A DNA stretch of 64,000 nucleotides from positions 1-64,000 of the forward strand of contig CABDWT010000001.1 of the NCBI GenBank assembly GCA_901456055.1. The letters run 5' to 3'. A model generated the notes under the pieces. The model was given only the letters and a program-made list of their open reading frames with translations, had not been told where the DNA came from and ran no database searches. The translations under genes and the position numbers were made by a program. The stretch's first letter is position 1. Each line of letters starts with the position of its first letter. This DNA comes from Phytobacter ursingii. GTDB lineage: Bacteria > Pseudomonadota > Gammaproteobacteria > Enterobacterales > Enterobacteriaceae. This document shows positions 18,295-28,065 of the stretch, piece by piece.

Positions 18295-18986
18295 AAAAAT
18301 ACGCCAGCTTGATGTTCCTTCTTTTTATTTCTGTGTTCTCTCTTCGCGCAATGGCGATGGTGGAAATAAAGAACGGTGTACTCCAGGCTTACTGGCAACC
18401 GAACTGGAATGCTGATGCAACGGTCAATACGCCAGAGTTAGAGTTTCGCTATTTTGCCCTGGGTAATAAAAAGAAAGATAACAAAGTGATTGATATTACT
18501 GCTAAAGGCAGTGAAGCGCAGAAGATCGCATTTATCAAAAAGAACTTTAAGAACATCCCGGATAACTTCTTTACCTTTAAAGAGTGGTACGTTAACCAAC
18601 CCGGTACGATTAAGGTACCTGCGGTGGTTAACTATATGGAGTGCAACACAGATAACTATAAAGCCGATCTGCAGTCATTTCAGCCGGATAATGCTGCGCA
18701 AAACGCTGACGATATGATGACCCAGGATTTTGGCGGCTGTGGATCAGATACGCCTTATCTCGTGTTGTATCAGTTGAAAGAGGGTGAAAAAACGTTATCC
18801 CTGAAAAGCGAGGCCAGTGAAACAGCGTCAGATTTGGCCTCAGTCAACAGTAATGAAACGCTGGCTAAAATCAGAACCGTCGATAAAGCGTGGATCTATG
18901 TTGCAGTTTACGACGAAGCGGAAAAAGGGCATCTGAGCAACAAACGTGGGTTTGTTAAACTGAGCTCTCTGACACCGCTGAACTGA
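18291..18986 (+). CDS. Secreted hypothetical protein, putative immunity partner
   Basis: This 231-residue protein has a clear Sec signal peptide (MKKYASLMFLLFISVFSLRA, cleavage near MAMA at residues 21-24), so it should be periplasmic. The mature part has no domain that I recognise; its C-terminal 60 residues (LAKIRTVDKAWIYVAVYDEA through GFVKLSSL) resemble a small SH3-like fold. Translational coupling (4-bp overlap) to the DUF5675 gene suggests it protects the periplasm against that protein or assists its export. Two Cys residues could form a disulfide. Confidence 0.7.
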   Translation: MKKYASLMFLLFISVFSLRAMAMVEIKNGVLQAYWQPNWNADATVNTPELEFRYFALGNKKKDNKVIDITAKGSEAQKIAFIKKNFKNIPDNFFTFKEWYVNQPGTIKVPAVVNYMECNTDNYKADLQSFQPDNAAQNADDMMTQDFGGCGSDTPYLVLYQLKEGEKTLSLKSEASETASDLASVNSNETLAKIRTVDKAWIYVAVYDEAEKGHLSNKRGFVKLSSLTPLN

Positions 18987-19180
18987 TAACGTGTATTAGC
19001 TCAAAATTTTTCTGAAAAAGGACATCATCTTCAGTGGGGATGTTTCATGAACTAAATGAGTGGTGGACTAAATTTAACATAAGATAGATTATGCACATCA
19101 TCTATGTAGTAGCAAAGTTGTAATGTCCGTTCTGGGCTAAGTAGATGTCCGTCACCTAGATTTACCCTCAAGGGATTCTG

Positions 19181-19363
19181 ATGACGGCTCATGCAGCGGA
19201 GTTTTTTACTTTGGATGAAGTTAACCGACTCAAAATCATTCAGGATGTCGTCGACCGGCGTCTGACCACGCAGATCGCCGCGCAGCGCCTGGGTATCTCC
19301 TGTCAGCTATATCAAGCCAGGGCATGTGAAAATTTCGGCGGCTTGATAGTGACGCTTAATTGA
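19181..19363 (+). pseudogene. ISNCY-type transposase, N-terminal fragment
   Basis: The frame starts MTAHAAEFFTLDEVNRLKII and runs through QDVVDRRLTTQIAAQRLGIS, the N-terminal helix-turn-helix of ISNCY-type transposases. Similarity stops after about 43 codons, where the reading becomes unrelated. Degenerate dispersed-repeat sequence lies just upstream (ATGTCCGT at 19123 and again at 19144). No catalytic domain remains. Confidence 0.75.
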
Positions 19364-19394
19364 GGTTAATCAACATCTGTTATTCATGCTCTAC

Positions 19395-19470
19395 TGACCT
19401 GCTCCCCATTGATTAAAACAGTGTGATGTTTGCACTGTCCGCTCCTGGCGCTCAGCAGGCGTTCGCCAGG
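19395..19470 (+). repeat. Dispersed repeat, copy 9 with clear left terminus
   Basis: The left end reads TGACCTGCTCCCCATTGATT (19395-19414) and is followed by TGTCCGCTCCTGGCGCTCAG and a degenerate second arm. The left end is the inverted complement, with few mismatches, of the right end of the copy at 35224-35357. Confidence 0.65.
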
Positions 19471-19487
19471 TTTATATTAAAAATCAC

Positions 19488-19629
19488 TCAATATCTGGAT
19501 TAATCAACAATAAAGCACCCATGCATCATTCGGGGGCGTCGAAACCCTCTGGTGTACCCCTCAGTTTAGGATACCTGTTTTCTTAAATTTTAATGAGTGA
19601 GTGATATTTGTTGTTCTCATTGAGTTCCG
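19488..19629 (+). repeat. Long direct repeat, right copy
   Basis: Diverged second copy of the segment at 16616-16765, sharing ATGCATCATT, GGCGTCGAAA, TTTTCTTAAATTTTAATGAG and GTTCTCATTGAGTT in the same order with one short gap. Together the two copies bracket about 2.9 kb containing the integrase remnant, IS relics and the DUF5675 gene pair. Confidence 0.75.
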
Positions 19630-19756
19630 CATTTTTAGTTTAAATTCAGTATGTTATTTATCCACAAGATTTAATCACTCATAAACGCTATTCTGTTTTT
19701 TATCGCTGAGGCCTCATCCGTTAGGCCCCTGGCAGGCCAAGATTCCATCCTTAAAT

Positions 19757-20236
19757 CTATGGTGTGGTTGATTCAGACGTTGTCTGAATATTTATCTCCA
19801 GCGAATGAATGCGCTTCATGGACATTAACTGCACCCGAAGAACAAAGAGGTAGTTATCAATCTGTTCATCGGTTAACTGGAAACAGGGCGAAATATTGTG
19901 TAGCGCAACACATCTTTTTATAACCTGTTCTGTCCTGGGTAAAATATTGTGATTATTAAATGACGGCATGACTTCTAATAAAAGAACCAACTGTGTTTGC
20001 TGATACTCAATATTTTCTGACCTGCTTCTCTCATGTGATATAAGAACAATATCGGCTTCATCCACGACAGACTGCCCGTTGTCCTGAATCCAGCAAGGAA
20101 ACTTTCTTGCCAGTAGATTGGCGCGTTCGTTATCTTCAGCTGAAAGAAAAACATGAGCGTGTGGATCACGGTGGAACAATTCGACCAGAAAGGTTTCAGT
20201 CAGATCATTTATTCCAAGGATGCCTATTCGCGTCAT
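19757..20236 (-). CDS. Rossmann-fold protein, P5C-reductase-like N terminus
   Basis: The first 70 residues (IGILGINDLTETFLVELFHR, FLSAEDNERANLLARKF, VDEADIVLIS) look like the NAD(P)-binding domain of pyrroline-5-carboxylate reductase-like proteins, with a G-x-x-G-x-x-x-x-x-F loop. After about residue 75 the sequence no longer follows that family, and at 159 residues it is much shorter than a full enzyme of about 260-270. It may be a truncated gene, an internal-deletion derivative, or a small dinucleotide-binding protein. It lies 74 bp from the start-proximal side of nothing functionally related; the outer-membrane factor gene is further along on the same strand. Confidence 0.5.
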   Translation of the reverse strand: MTRIGILGINDLTETFLVELFHRDPHAHVFLSAEDNERANLLARKFPCWIQDNGQSVVDEADIVLISHERSRSENIEYQQTQLVLLLEVMPSFNNHNILPRTEQVIKRCVALHNISPCFQLTDEQIDNYLFVLRVQLMSMKRIHSLEINIQTTSESTTP

Positions 20237-20310
20237 ATCGCTACCTTTTTGCCGTAATGCTCATTTGAATAAACACATTTTTGCTCTATTTAAAAAGTCA
20301 GCGAGTCCAT

Positions 20311-21777
20311 TTATCCGGGTTTATTTGCCATTTCGCCAGGTAATGAAGAGTGCCAGCCACCGCCCAGCGCCGTGAATGCCGCCACAGCTGCCTGGGCCGA
20401 TTCTGTCTGCGCCTGCGCTCTGGCATCGGACGCCTGGAGAAGCGTTTCATCGTTGTGCAGCACGTCAATCAGGCTGGCGGTACCTTGCTGAAAAGCAATA
20501 AAAGTAGATTGTCGGGCGCTGGCCAGGGCGGTTTCACCGCCGGTCAATGTGGCTGTTTGCGCCTGGCGATTGACCAGTGCCGAGAAGGCATTCTCAACAT
20601 CTTCCGTTGCGCGCAAGACTGACAGACGATAAGCGGCAAGCGCTTCTGCTTCCTGGCCTTTTGCCTGCTCTATTTGCGCGTTAATACGGCCAAAGTCAAA
20701 GAGCCGCCAGCGTAACCCCAGCACACCCGCCGACTGGCTGGCGCCGGCAGTGAAAAGATGGTCGCCTGACACTGCCGTTGCGCTGCCGAGCAGCGCGTTA
20801 AGGGAAAACTTTGGATAATACTCGCTGACAGCCACGCCGATACGGGCGTTCGCTGCAGCCAGATGGCGCTCGGCCACAATAATATCGGGTCTGCGGCGAA
20901 GCAGGTCAGCCGGGGTGCCCATTGCGGTAATTTCGGGGGGATGAGGAATAGCTCCCGGTGAAGCCAGTTTCGCGCGATGCGTCCCTGGCGGCGTACCGAG
21001 CATAACGTCCAGCGCATTCATGGCGGCATCAAGCCCGTTGTTCAGAACCGGTACCGTTGCCTTTACCTGTGCCAGTGCGCCTTCTGTCTGACGGATCTGA
21101 TATTCTGGTGCCAGCCCTCTACTGTGCAACAGTTGAACCCTTTCCAGCAGTTGTTGCTGTGTGATGACCTGTTTATTCGCAATATCCAGACGGGTCTGTA
21201 ATCCACGCAGGGTGATATAGATATCCGCAGTTTGCGCGGCGACAGCAAGACGTGTCGCCGCGACACCGGCCTCAGAAGCCTGATAATCGGCCAGAGCAGC
21301 CTGATGGCCTCGTCTCAGGCCGCCAAACAGGTCTATCTCCCAGCCAGCATTGAGATCGGTTTCATATGAATTGCCGTAGCGATTATAATCCGGCGTTGAA
21401 CTGACCACCTGACCCAACGGCGTTTCCACCGACTGATAAGCGCGGGCAGCTTGTCCGCTGATATTTCCCGAGGGAAGCAGGGCCGCCGTGGCAGCACCCA
21501 GCCCGGCTCTTGCCTGCGTCATCCTGGCGGAAGCCTGGGCCAGGTCGAGATTTTGCGTGAGCGCGTCTGAAACGAACTGACTTAACAAAGGATCGCCGAA
21601 GCTCTCCCACCAGAGGCGGGAACTGTCGGGTTCGGGTGTTTTACGCTGCTGTGAGGCCGGTTGAGCCTGATAACGTTCCGCAAGTGGGGCCGCAGGACGA
21701 TGGTAGTCTGGCCCAACGGTACAGCCTGTAAGGGTGCAGGCACCCACAATCAGTGCAAGTGCAGTTCGGGAAAACAT
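20311..21777 (-). CDS. RND efflux outer-membrane factor (NodT/OprM family)
   Basis: The 488-residue lipoprotein has a signal peptide with lipobox LTGC, then GPDYHRPAAPLAERY, the standard opening of OprM/NodT channel proteins. Two repeats of the outer-membrane-efflux domain follow (about 60-250 and 270-470), with LLRRRPDIIVAERHLAAANA and RWRLFDFGRINAQIEQAKGQ as family landmarks and the TALGGGW ending. It forms the exit duct of a tripartite pump with the adaptor and permease encoded divergently. Its promoter region contains a 24-bp operator shared with the adaptor promoter, so all parts should be controlled by the TetR protein in between. Confidence 0.93.
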   Translation of the reverse strand: MFSRTALALIVGACTLTGCTVGPDYHRPAAPLAERYQAQPASQQRKTPEPDSSRLWWESFGDPLLSQFVSDALTQNLDLAQASARMTQARAGLGAATAALLPSGNISGQAARAYQSVETPLGQVVSSTPDYNRYGNSYETDLNAGWEIDLFGGLRRGHQAALADYQASEAGVAATRLAVAAQTADIYITLRGLQTRLDIANKQVITQQQLLERVQLLHSRGLAPEYQIRQTEGALAQVKATVPVLNNGLDAAMNALDVMLGTPPGTHRAKLASPGAIPHPPEITAMGTPADLLRRRPDIIVAERHLAAANARIGVAVSEYYPKFSLNALLGSATAVSGDHLFTAGASQSAGVLGLRWRLFDFGRINAQIEQAKGQEAEALAAYRLSVLRATEDVENAFSALVNRQAQTATLTGGETALASARQSTFIAFQQGTASLIDVLHNDETLLQASDARAQAQTESAQAAVAAFTALGGGWHSSLPGEMANKPG

Positions 21778-21804
21778 GAAGAACCCTTGAGTCGAATTTG
21801 AATT

Positions 21805-21828
21805 GTGACTACATTACCAAATGGTCAC
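21805..21828. promoter_or_regulatory. TetR operator 1
   Basis: GTGAC-N14-GTCAC, flanked by TA and AAATG as in the second site at 22486. On the minus strand TTGACA (21838-21833) with TAATGT 16 bp further forms a candidate promoter for the outer-membrane factor gene; the dyad sits between these hexamers. Confidence 0.7.
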
Positions 21829-21866
21829 TCGTTGTCAATCAGGCTTCATTGAGCTAAGCTGGAAAA

Positions 21867-22481
21867 ATGACTAAACAGATGAATGAAAACCCTTTCAGGG
21901 GACCTTCCGACCACAGCGTCCGTGATCAGGTTGTTGAAGCGGCTACAGAGCATTTCGGCCACTTTGGCTACGAAAAAACCACTGTGTCCGACCTTGCCAA
22001 AGCAATCGGTTTTTCAAAAGCGTATATCTATAAGTTTTTCGACTCCAAACAGGCCATCGGTGAAGTGATCTGCGCTAACCGGCTGGCGATCATCAGGGAC
22101 ATTGTCAACGCAGCGATTGCGGATGCGCCCACAGCCGCAGAGAAAATAAGGCGGTTATTCAGGGCATTGTCAGAATCTGGCAGCGATTTGTTTTTCTGTG
22201 ACCGGAAGTTGTATGACATTGCGGCGGTGGCTGTGCGTGACAAATGGCCGTCAGCGCAAGCTCATGAGCAGCACCTGCGGCAACTCATTGAGCAGATTAT
22301 TGTTGAAGGGCGCCAGGCGGGTGAATTCGAGAGAAAAACGCCCCTGGACGAGGCGGCAGATGCCATTTTTATGGTGATGAGGCCTTATATCAGCCCGGTG
22401 CAACTGCAATATAATCTGGAAACTGCCCAGGCAGCGGCGGTGTTATTGTCATCACTCATCCTGCGAAGTTTGTCTCCCTGA
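21867..22481 (+). CDS. TetR/AcrR-family repressor
   Basis: The 204-residue protein starts with a TetR DNA-binding domain: VVEAATEHFGHFGYEKTTVS, then LAKAIGFSKAYIYKFFDSKQ (helices 2-3, residues about 40-62). The remaining 140 residues form an all-helical ligand-binding domain. It lies between the divergent outer-membrane factor gene and the adaptor-pump operon, each preceded by the same GTGAC-N14-GTCAC sequence. The simplest model is repression of both transcripts until a pump substrate binds. Its own expression also falls under operator 1. Confidence 0.92.
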   Translation: MTKQMNENPFRGPSDHSVRDQVVEAATEHFGHFGYEKTTVSDLAKAIGFSKAYIYKFFDSKQAIGEVICANRLAIIRDIVNAAIADAPTAAEKIRRLFRALSESGSDLFFCDRKLYDIAAVAVRDKWPSAQAHEQHLRQLIEQIIVEGRQAGEFERKTPLDEAADAIFMVMRPYISPVQLQYNLETAQAAAVLLSSLILRSLSP

Positions 22482-22485
22482 TATT

Positions 22486-22521
22486 GTGACTATTGACAAA
22501 AATGGTCACTAGTTTGAATAT
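22486..22521 (+). promoter_or_regulatory. TetR operator 2 overlapping the pump promoter
   Basis: TTGACA (22493-22498) and GAATAT (22516-22521), 17 bp apart, form a good sigma-70 promoter for the adaptor gene. GTGAC (22486-22490) and GTCAC (22505-22509) bracket the -35 box with the same 14-bp spacing as operator 1, so bound repressor would block RNA polymerase. Confidence 0.75.
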
Positions 22522-22556
22522 GGGTTCCTGTCCTCTTTTATTAATTAAGGGAACCC

Positions 22557-23666
22557 ATGCTCGGGCTTAAACCTGTCACCTTTGCTGCTTGCCTGTTGCC
22601 GTTTGCCCTTGTGGCCTGCGGTGACGCTTCCGATAACAGCGATCCACGTAGCCTGCCACCTCTGGTCAGGTCTGCTATTGCAATCAACGCAACCGACGTT
22701 TCCCGCGCCTTCACAGGGGTCGTTGTTGCGCGAGTACAAAGTGATCTTGCTTTCAGGGTTCAAGGCAAAATCCTGGAACGCCTTGTTGATACCGGTCAGA
22801 CGGTGAAACGTGGCCAGCCGTTAATGCGTCTTGACCCCGTGGATCTGAGCCTGCAGGCTCAGGCTCAGCAGCAGGCTGTCGCCGCAGCAAAAGCACGCGC
22901 CCGACAGACAGGGGATGACGAATCGCGATATCGCGGTCTGGTCACCACAGGTGCTGTATCGGCATCTGCTTACGATCAGATTAAGGCCGCCGCAGATACG
23001 GCCAGGGCCGACCTCAGCGCCGCCCAGGCGCAGGCGAATGTGGCGCAAAACGCCATGAGCTACGCAGTCCTGGTGGCCGACTCTGAGGGTGTGGTGATGG
23101 ATACGCTGGCCGAACCAGGTCAGGTCGTCAGTGCCGGACAGCCGGTTATCAGGCTTGCAAGAGCAGGGCAACGCGAAGCGGTCGTCCAGTTGCCTGAAAC
23201 GCTGCGCCCGGTTGTTGGAAGCGCGGCACAGGCTTCTCTGTACGGCAGCGATACACAGTCTGTTTCTGCAACACTGCGGTTACTCTCTGATGCAGCCGAC
23301 CCGCTGACCCGCACGTTTGAGGCGCGGTACGTGCTCGATGGTCCATTGTCTGGCGCCCCCCTCGGATCCACTGTCACCATACATATTGCGCAGAACAGAG
23401 CATCGCAGCCGTTGCTGCAGGTGCCTTTAGCCGCCGTTTTTGATGCGGGTAAAGGCCCGGGTGTCTGGAGCATTTCTGGCAATCCCGCCAGAGTGGCATG
23501 GCGTCCAGTACAGGTCGTCAGCCTCGGGGATGATGCGGCAAGCGTGACCGGCAGCCTTAAGCCTGGCGAACAGGTCGTGGCGCTGGGGGCTCATCTGCTG
23601 CATGACGGTGAGACAGTCCGGCTGGCGAAGCAGAGCGATGTCAGTGTCGCCGGGAGCCAGCCATGA
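22557..23666 (+). CDS. RND efflux periplasmic adaptor (membrane-fusion protein)
   Basis: The 369-residue protein carries a lipoprotein signal peptide (lipobox LVAC), a beta-barrel and lipoyl half (SDLAFRVQGKILERLVDTGQ then VKRGQPLMRLDP), a coiled-coil hairpin (about 85-160, Ala/Gln-rich), the second lipoyl half (GVVMDTLAEPGQVVSAGQPV) and a membrane-proximal domain. It links the inner-membrane pump with the outer-membrane channel. The stop codon overlaps the pump ATG by 4 bp, indicating translational coupling. Confidence 0.92.
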   Translation: MLGLKPVTFAACLLPFALVACGDASDNSDPRSLPPLVRSAIAINATDVSRAFTGVVVARVQSDLAFRVQGKILERLVDTGQTVKRGQPLMRLDPVDLSLQAQAQQQAVAAAKARARQTGDDESRYRGLVTTGAVSASAYDQIKAAADTARADLSAAQAQANVAQNAMSYAVLVADSEGVVMDTLAEPGQVVSAGQPVIRLARAGQREAVVQLPETLRPVVGSAAQASLYGSDTQSVSATLRLLSDAADPLTRTFEARYVLDGPLSGAPLGSTVTIHIAQNRASQPLLQVPLAAVFDAGKGPGVWSISGNPARVAWRPVQVVSLGDDAASVTGSLKPGEQVVALGAHLLHDGETVRLAKQSDVSVAGSQP

Positions 23667-26600
23667 GTCGCGGGCGTTTCAATCTTTCCGCGCTTGCTGT
23701 GCGTGAGCGTTCCGTTACGCTGTTTCTTATCCTGTTAATCACCGTTGCCGGTATTCTCGCATTCCTTGGTTTGGGCCGTGCAGAAGACCCGCCTTTTACG
23801 GTCAAACAGATGACCATCATTTCAGCGTGGCCCGGCGCGACGGCTCAGGAAATGCAGGATCAGGTGGCCGAACCGCTGGAAAAACGCCTTCAGGAGCTCA
23901 GGTGGTATGACCGCACCGAGACCTACACGCGCCCCGGCCTGGCTTTTACCATGCTCTCGTTGCAGGACAGTACTCCACCTTCAGAGGTCCAGGAAGAGTT
24001 CTATCAGGCACGCAAAAAACTCAGCGATGAAGCCAAAAACCTGCCGGCAGGGGTGGCTGGACCCATGGTCAACGATGAGTTCTCGGATGTCACATTTGCG
24101 CTCTTTGCGCTGAAAGCCAAAGGTGAGCCACAGCGGTTACTGGTGCGCGATGCCGAGTCCTTACGCCAGCGCTTGTTGCATGTTCCCGGGGTGAAAAAGG
24201 TCAATATTATCGGTGAGCAGGCCGAGCGGATATTTGTCTCATTCTCCCATGATCGTCTGGCAACGCTGGGTATCGCACCGCAGGATATCTTTGCTGCCCT
24301 GAACAACCAGAACGTGCTGACGCCAGCCGGTTCAATAGACAGTCGTGGGCCGCAGGTTTTTATCCGTCTGGATGGGGCATTTGACAAACTTGAGAAAATT
24401 CGTGAGACGCCGATTGTGGCGCAGGGAAGGACGCTCAAGCTTTCTGATGTCGCGACCGTTGAGCGCGGCTACGAAGATCCCGCGACCTTTATGGTCCGTA
24501 ACCAGGGGGAACCTGCACTTCTGCTGGGGATCGTGATGCGTGAGGGCTGGAATGGTCTGGCGCTGGGTAAAGCGCTGGATAAGGAGGCCGCCAGCATTAA
24601 TGCGAACATGCCTCTTGGCATGACATTCGCGAAAGTCACCGATCAGTCCGTTAACATCAGCTCCGCCGTTGACGAGTTCATGATCAAATTTTTCGTCGCA
24701 TTGCTGGTCGTGATGGTGGTCTGCTTTCTCAGTATGGGCTGGCGTGTGGGCGTGGTGGTTGCTGCGGCTGTGCCTCTGACACTGGCTGTCGTCTTTGTGG
24801 TCATGGAAGCGACAGGTAAAAACTTCGACCGTATTACCCTGGGCTCGCTTATCCTGGCGCTGGGGTTGCTGGTGGATGACGCCATTATTGCCATTGAAAT
24901 GATGGTAGTGAAAATGGAGGAGGGCTACGACCGTATCAAAGCCTCAGCTTACGCCTGGAGCCACACCGCGGCACCAATGCTGGCCGGTACGCTGGTCACG
25001 GCCGTCGGCTTTATGCCCAACGGGTTTGCGCAATCCACGGCGGGTGAATATACCAGCAATATGTTCTGGATTGTGGGGATTGCACTCATTGCTTCCTGGG
25101 TGGTGGCGGTGGTGTTTACCCCTTATCTCGGGGTGAAAATGCTACCAGAGATCAAAACGGTTGAAGGGGGGCATGATGCTATCTACAACACCCGACGCTA
25201 TAACCGTTTTCGTCAGTTGCTGACGCGGGTCATCGCGCGAAAATGGCTGGTTGCGGGTTCTGTCGTCGCGGTATTCACCGTTGCTATTCTCGGCATGGCG
25301 CTGGTGAAAAAACAGTTTTTTCCGACGTCTGATCGGCCTGAGGTTCTCGTGGAAGTGCAGATGCCGTACGGCACGTCCATTGAACAAACCAGCGCCGCCG
25401 TGACGAAAATTGAAGACTGGCTAAAGCGCCAGAAAGAAGCAAAAATCGTCACGGCTTATATCGGGCAAGGATCACCCCGCTTTTATCTCGCCATGGCGCC
25501 GGAACTGCCCGATCCTTCCTTTGCGAAAATTGTTGTCCTGACCGACAGCCAGGAAGCCCGTGAGGCGCTCAAGTTCCGTCTTCGCCAGGCTGCGGCTGAC
25601 GGGCTGGCACCGGAGGCGCGGGTTCGCGTGACCCAGCTGGTCTTTGGCCCGTATTCACCTTATCCGGTTGCCTTTCGTGTGACAGGGCCGGATCCGGATG
25701 TATTACGAGACATTGCGGATAAGGTGAAAACGCTGATGCAGGCCAGCCCGCTGATGAGAACGGTCAACACGGACTGGGGCTCACGCGTACCGACACTGCA
25801 TTTCACCCTGAATCAGGATCGTCTACAGGCGGTGGGGCTGACGTCAAACGCAGTGGCTCAGCAGCTTCAGTTCCTGCTTTCGGGCGTTCCGGTCACCGCT
25901 GTGCGCGAAGATATCCGCTCGGTGCAGGTCGTGGGGCGCGCAGCGGGTGATATCAGGCTGGATCCGGCGAAAATAGCGGGTTTCACCCTGGTCGGCACTG
26001 CAGGGCAGCGTGTGCCTTTATCGCAGGTTGGCGAGGTGGAAGTGCGCATGGAAGACCCGGTTCTGCGCCGTCGCGACCGTATGCCAACCATTACCGTACG
26101 AGGCGATATCGCCGAATCTCTTCAGCCGCCGGATGTCTCCAATGCGATGATGAAGCAGTTGCAGCCCATCATCACCACCCTTCCGGATGGATACCGGATT
26201 GAAGAGGCTGGCTCGATTGAGGAATCAGGGAAAGCCACCAAAGCGATGGCACCTTTATTCCCAATCATGATAGCCATGACACTGCTGATCATTATCCTTC
26301 AGGTGCGCTCGATGTCGGCGATGGTGATGGTCTTTATGACCGCGCCACTGGGACTGGTGGGGGTGGTGCCAACCTTGCTGCTCTTCAACCAGCCTTTTGG
26401 CATCAATGCGCTGGTTGGTCTGATTGCCCTGTCAGGGATTTTGATGCGTAACACGCTGATCCTCATCGGCCAGATTCATCACAACGAGCAGGAAGGGCTT
26501 GCACCCTTTCATGCGGTCATTGAGGCAACGGTACAGCGCTCCAGGCCTGTATTGCTTACGGCGATGGCGGCCATTCTGGCCTTTATCCCGTTAACCCATT

Positions 26601-26773
26601 CGGTCTTCTGGGGAACCCTGGCTTACACCCTGATAGGCGGGACACTGGGGGGCACCATTATTACGCTGGTGTTCCTGCCTGCTATGTATGCCATCTGGTT
26701 TCGGATCAAGCGTCCGGATTCAACCTCGTTGACTGAAAACCATTCCACTTCTGAGGGATTAAACAATGTCTGA
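23663..26773 (+). CDS. RND efflux permease
   Basis: The 1036-residue protein has the 12-helix RND architecture with two large periplasmic loops. Helix 1 is at about 16-36; the proton-relay pair is in [16 protein letters not shown] (about residues 405-410) and the second-half relay in [14 protein letters not shown]. The [20 protein letters not shown] porter segment is typical of proton-driven HAE-type or TriC-like pumps rather than of metal (HME) pumps; Met-rich metal sites are absent. It should export organic toxicants or drugs with the adaptor and outer-membrane factor. The 3' end overlaps the following dehydrogenase start by 8 bp. Confidence 0.93.
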   Translation: MSRGRFNLSALAVRERSVTLFLILLITVAGILAFLGLGRAEDPPFTVKQMTIISAWPGATAQEMQDQVAEPLEKRLQELRWYDRTETYTRPGLAFTMLSLQDSTPPSEVQEEFYQARKKLSDEAKNLPAGVAGPMVNDEFSDVTFALFALKAKGEPQRLLVRDAESLRQRLLHVPGVKKVNIIGEQAERIFVSFSHDRLATLGIAPQDIFAALNNQNVLTPAGSIDSRGPQVFIRLDGAFDKLEKIRETPIVAQGRTLKLSDVATVERGYEDPATFMVRNQGEPALLLGIVMREGWNGLALGKALDKEAASINANMPLGMTFAKVTDQSVNISSAVDEFMIKFFVALLVVMVVCFLSMGWRVGVVVAAAVPLTLAVVFVVMEATGKNFDRITLGSLILALGLLVDDAIIAIEMMVVKMEEGYDRIKASAYAWSHTAAPMLAGTLVTAVGFMPNGFAQSTAGEYTSNMFWIVGIALIASWVVAVVFTPYLGVKMLPEIKTVEGGHDAIYNTRRYNRFRQLLTRVIARKWLVAGSVVAVFTVAILGMALVKKQFFPTSDRPEVLVEVQMPYGTSIEQTSAAVTKIEDWLKRQKEAKIVTAYIGQGSPRFYLAMAPELPDPSFAKIVVLTDSQEAREALKFRLRQAAADGLAPEARVRVTQLVFGPYSPYPVAFRVTGPDPDVLRDIADKVKTLMQASPLMRTVNTDWGSRVPTLHFTLNQDRLQAVGLTSNAVAQQLQFLLSGVPVTAVREDIRSVQVVGRAAGDIRLDPAKIAGFTLVGTAGQRVPLSQVGEVEVRMEDPVLRRRDRMPTITVRGDIAESLQPPDVSNAMMKQLQPIITTLPDGYRIEEAGSIEESGKATKAMAPLFPIMIAMTLLIIILQVRSMSAMVMVFMTAPLGLVGVVPTLLLFNQPFGINALVGLIALSGILMRNTLILIGQIHHNEQEGLAPFHAVIEATVQRSRPVLLTAMAAILAFIPLTHSVFWGTLAYTLIGGTLGGTIITLVFLPAMYAIWFRIKRPDSTSLTENHSTSEGLNNV

Positions 26774-27575
26774 ACATAAAGTCGTTCTGATTACCGGCGT
26801 TTCATCAGGCATTGGCAGGGCGGCAGCCCTGGCCTTTAAAGCCAGAGGGTGTCAGGTATTTGGAACGGTCAGGGATATCGATGCCGCCTCGCCTTTGCAT
26901 GGTGTCGGACTAACGCAAATGGATGTCCGCGATGAACATTCGGTGCAACAGGCAATTGAAAGGGTGATAGCCAAAGCCGGACGTATTGATGTCCTGGTTA
27001 ACAGCGCGGGGGTGTCCCTGGTTGGGGCGGTTGAGGAAACCTCAATAGAGGAGGCCATCCGACTGTTTGATACCAACTTTTTCGGGGCACTACGCACGAC
27101 AAGAGCGGTATTGCCACACATGCGAAACCAGAAAAGCGGGCGCATCGTGAATGTGAGTTCCGTGCTGGGTTTTCTGCCTGCGCCCTTTATGGGCATCTAC
27201 GCTGCGTCCAAACATGCTCTGGAAGGGATGTCGGAAACCCTGGATCACGAACTACGTGAAAGCGGCGTTCGCATTACGCTGGTTGAGCCGACTTTTACAA
27301 GAACAAAACTTGATGTGAACTCTGCTGAAACGGCAGAAAAGATAGCCTTTTATGAAGAGGCGCGGGGCCAGACCCTGGAGGCCATATTGAAAAAAGTCGG
27401 TACGGCATCCTTACCCGAGGTTGCGGCAGGAACCATTGTGACCGCTGCACTGGGCCCATGGAAAATGCGAAGTACGCCTGGCGGTGAAGCCACGCTGCTT
27501 GCCAGGTTACGCCGCTTTGCGCCAGCAAGTATGGTAAGTAAAGGACTACGAAAAACCTTTGGAATGAAAGAGTAA
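26766..27575 (+). CDS. Short-chain dehydrogenase/reductase
   Basis: The 269-residue protein is a classical [13 protein letters not shown] (cofactor loop, residues 10-19), NSAGVSL (about 79), active-site Ser in VSSVLGF and the YAASK tetrad motif (Tyr about 148, Lys 152). The Arg after the first loop strand suggests NADPH preference. The ATG overlaps the permease stop by 8 bp, so it belongs to the pump operon. It may reduce a carbonyl-containing pump substrate or inducer; SDR genes are an unusual fourth member of such operons. A strong hairpin follows. Confidence 0.9.
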   Translation: MSEHKVVLITGVSSGIGRAAALAFKARGCQVFGTVRDIDAASPLHGVGLTQMDVRDEHSVQQAIERVIAKAGRIDVLVNSAGVSLVGAVEETSIEEAIRLFDTNFFGALRTTRAVLPHMRNQKSGRIVNVSSVLGFLPAPFMGIYAASKHALEGMSETLDHELRESGVRITLVEPTFTRTKLDVNSAETAEKIAFYEEARGQTLEAILKKVGTASLPEVAAGTIVTAALGPWKMRSTPGGEATLLARLRRFAPASMVSKGLRKTFGMKE

Positions 27576-27602
27576 GCCCTCAGGCATCGCGTCCTGACGG
27601 AT

Positions 27603-27640
27603 ATGCCCGTTGCTCCGCATCAGCAACGGGCATCACTTTT
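27603..27640 (+). terminator. Terminator of the RND operon
   Basis: ATGCCCGTTGCT (27603-27614) pairs with AGCAACGGGCAT (27622-27633) around CCGCATC, followed by CACTTTT. It is a 12-bp perfect stem, 27 bp after the dehydrogenase stop. Confidence 0.85.
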
Positions 27641-28065
27641 CGTGTCAACGTCTTCTTATCAGTACCCCCTCAGGTGGGCCCTCTCGCGTCGAGATATCTA
27701 ATCCAGTAAGCCGCAATGTTAGCGCGAAATCGATTTATGGCAGGAAGCGAAAAAGCGACAGGGGAGTGAATGCTATTTTGAAGAGTATCGATGTTGCATT
27801 GGTAATAGGATTATCCTTGATTAAATAAGCGGCATGTTAATGCTATTTGCGATAGTAACTATTTCAATGTCAGCAGCATTCGTTTCGGGTACAAGGTAGA
27901 CAAGTTTGCCTCGCTGAACGCCTGCTGTGAGCGAGGAGTGGAAGTTGCCCATTAGCTGTCAAATTAAAAGATGATCGCCGAAGCCGCACCGTTTGAGATT
28001 TACGGGTATCTGACCAGTCCACCTATTACGCAAAATAGAATAGACATTATTGGTATCATGAATTG
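27641..28065. other. Intergenic stretch with dispersed-repeat fragment
   Basis: CTGCTGTGAGCGAGGAGTGG with GAAG after it (27922-27945) is the right half of the dispersed repeat. No other gene or site is supported between the pump terminator and the maturase gene. Confidence 0.5.
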
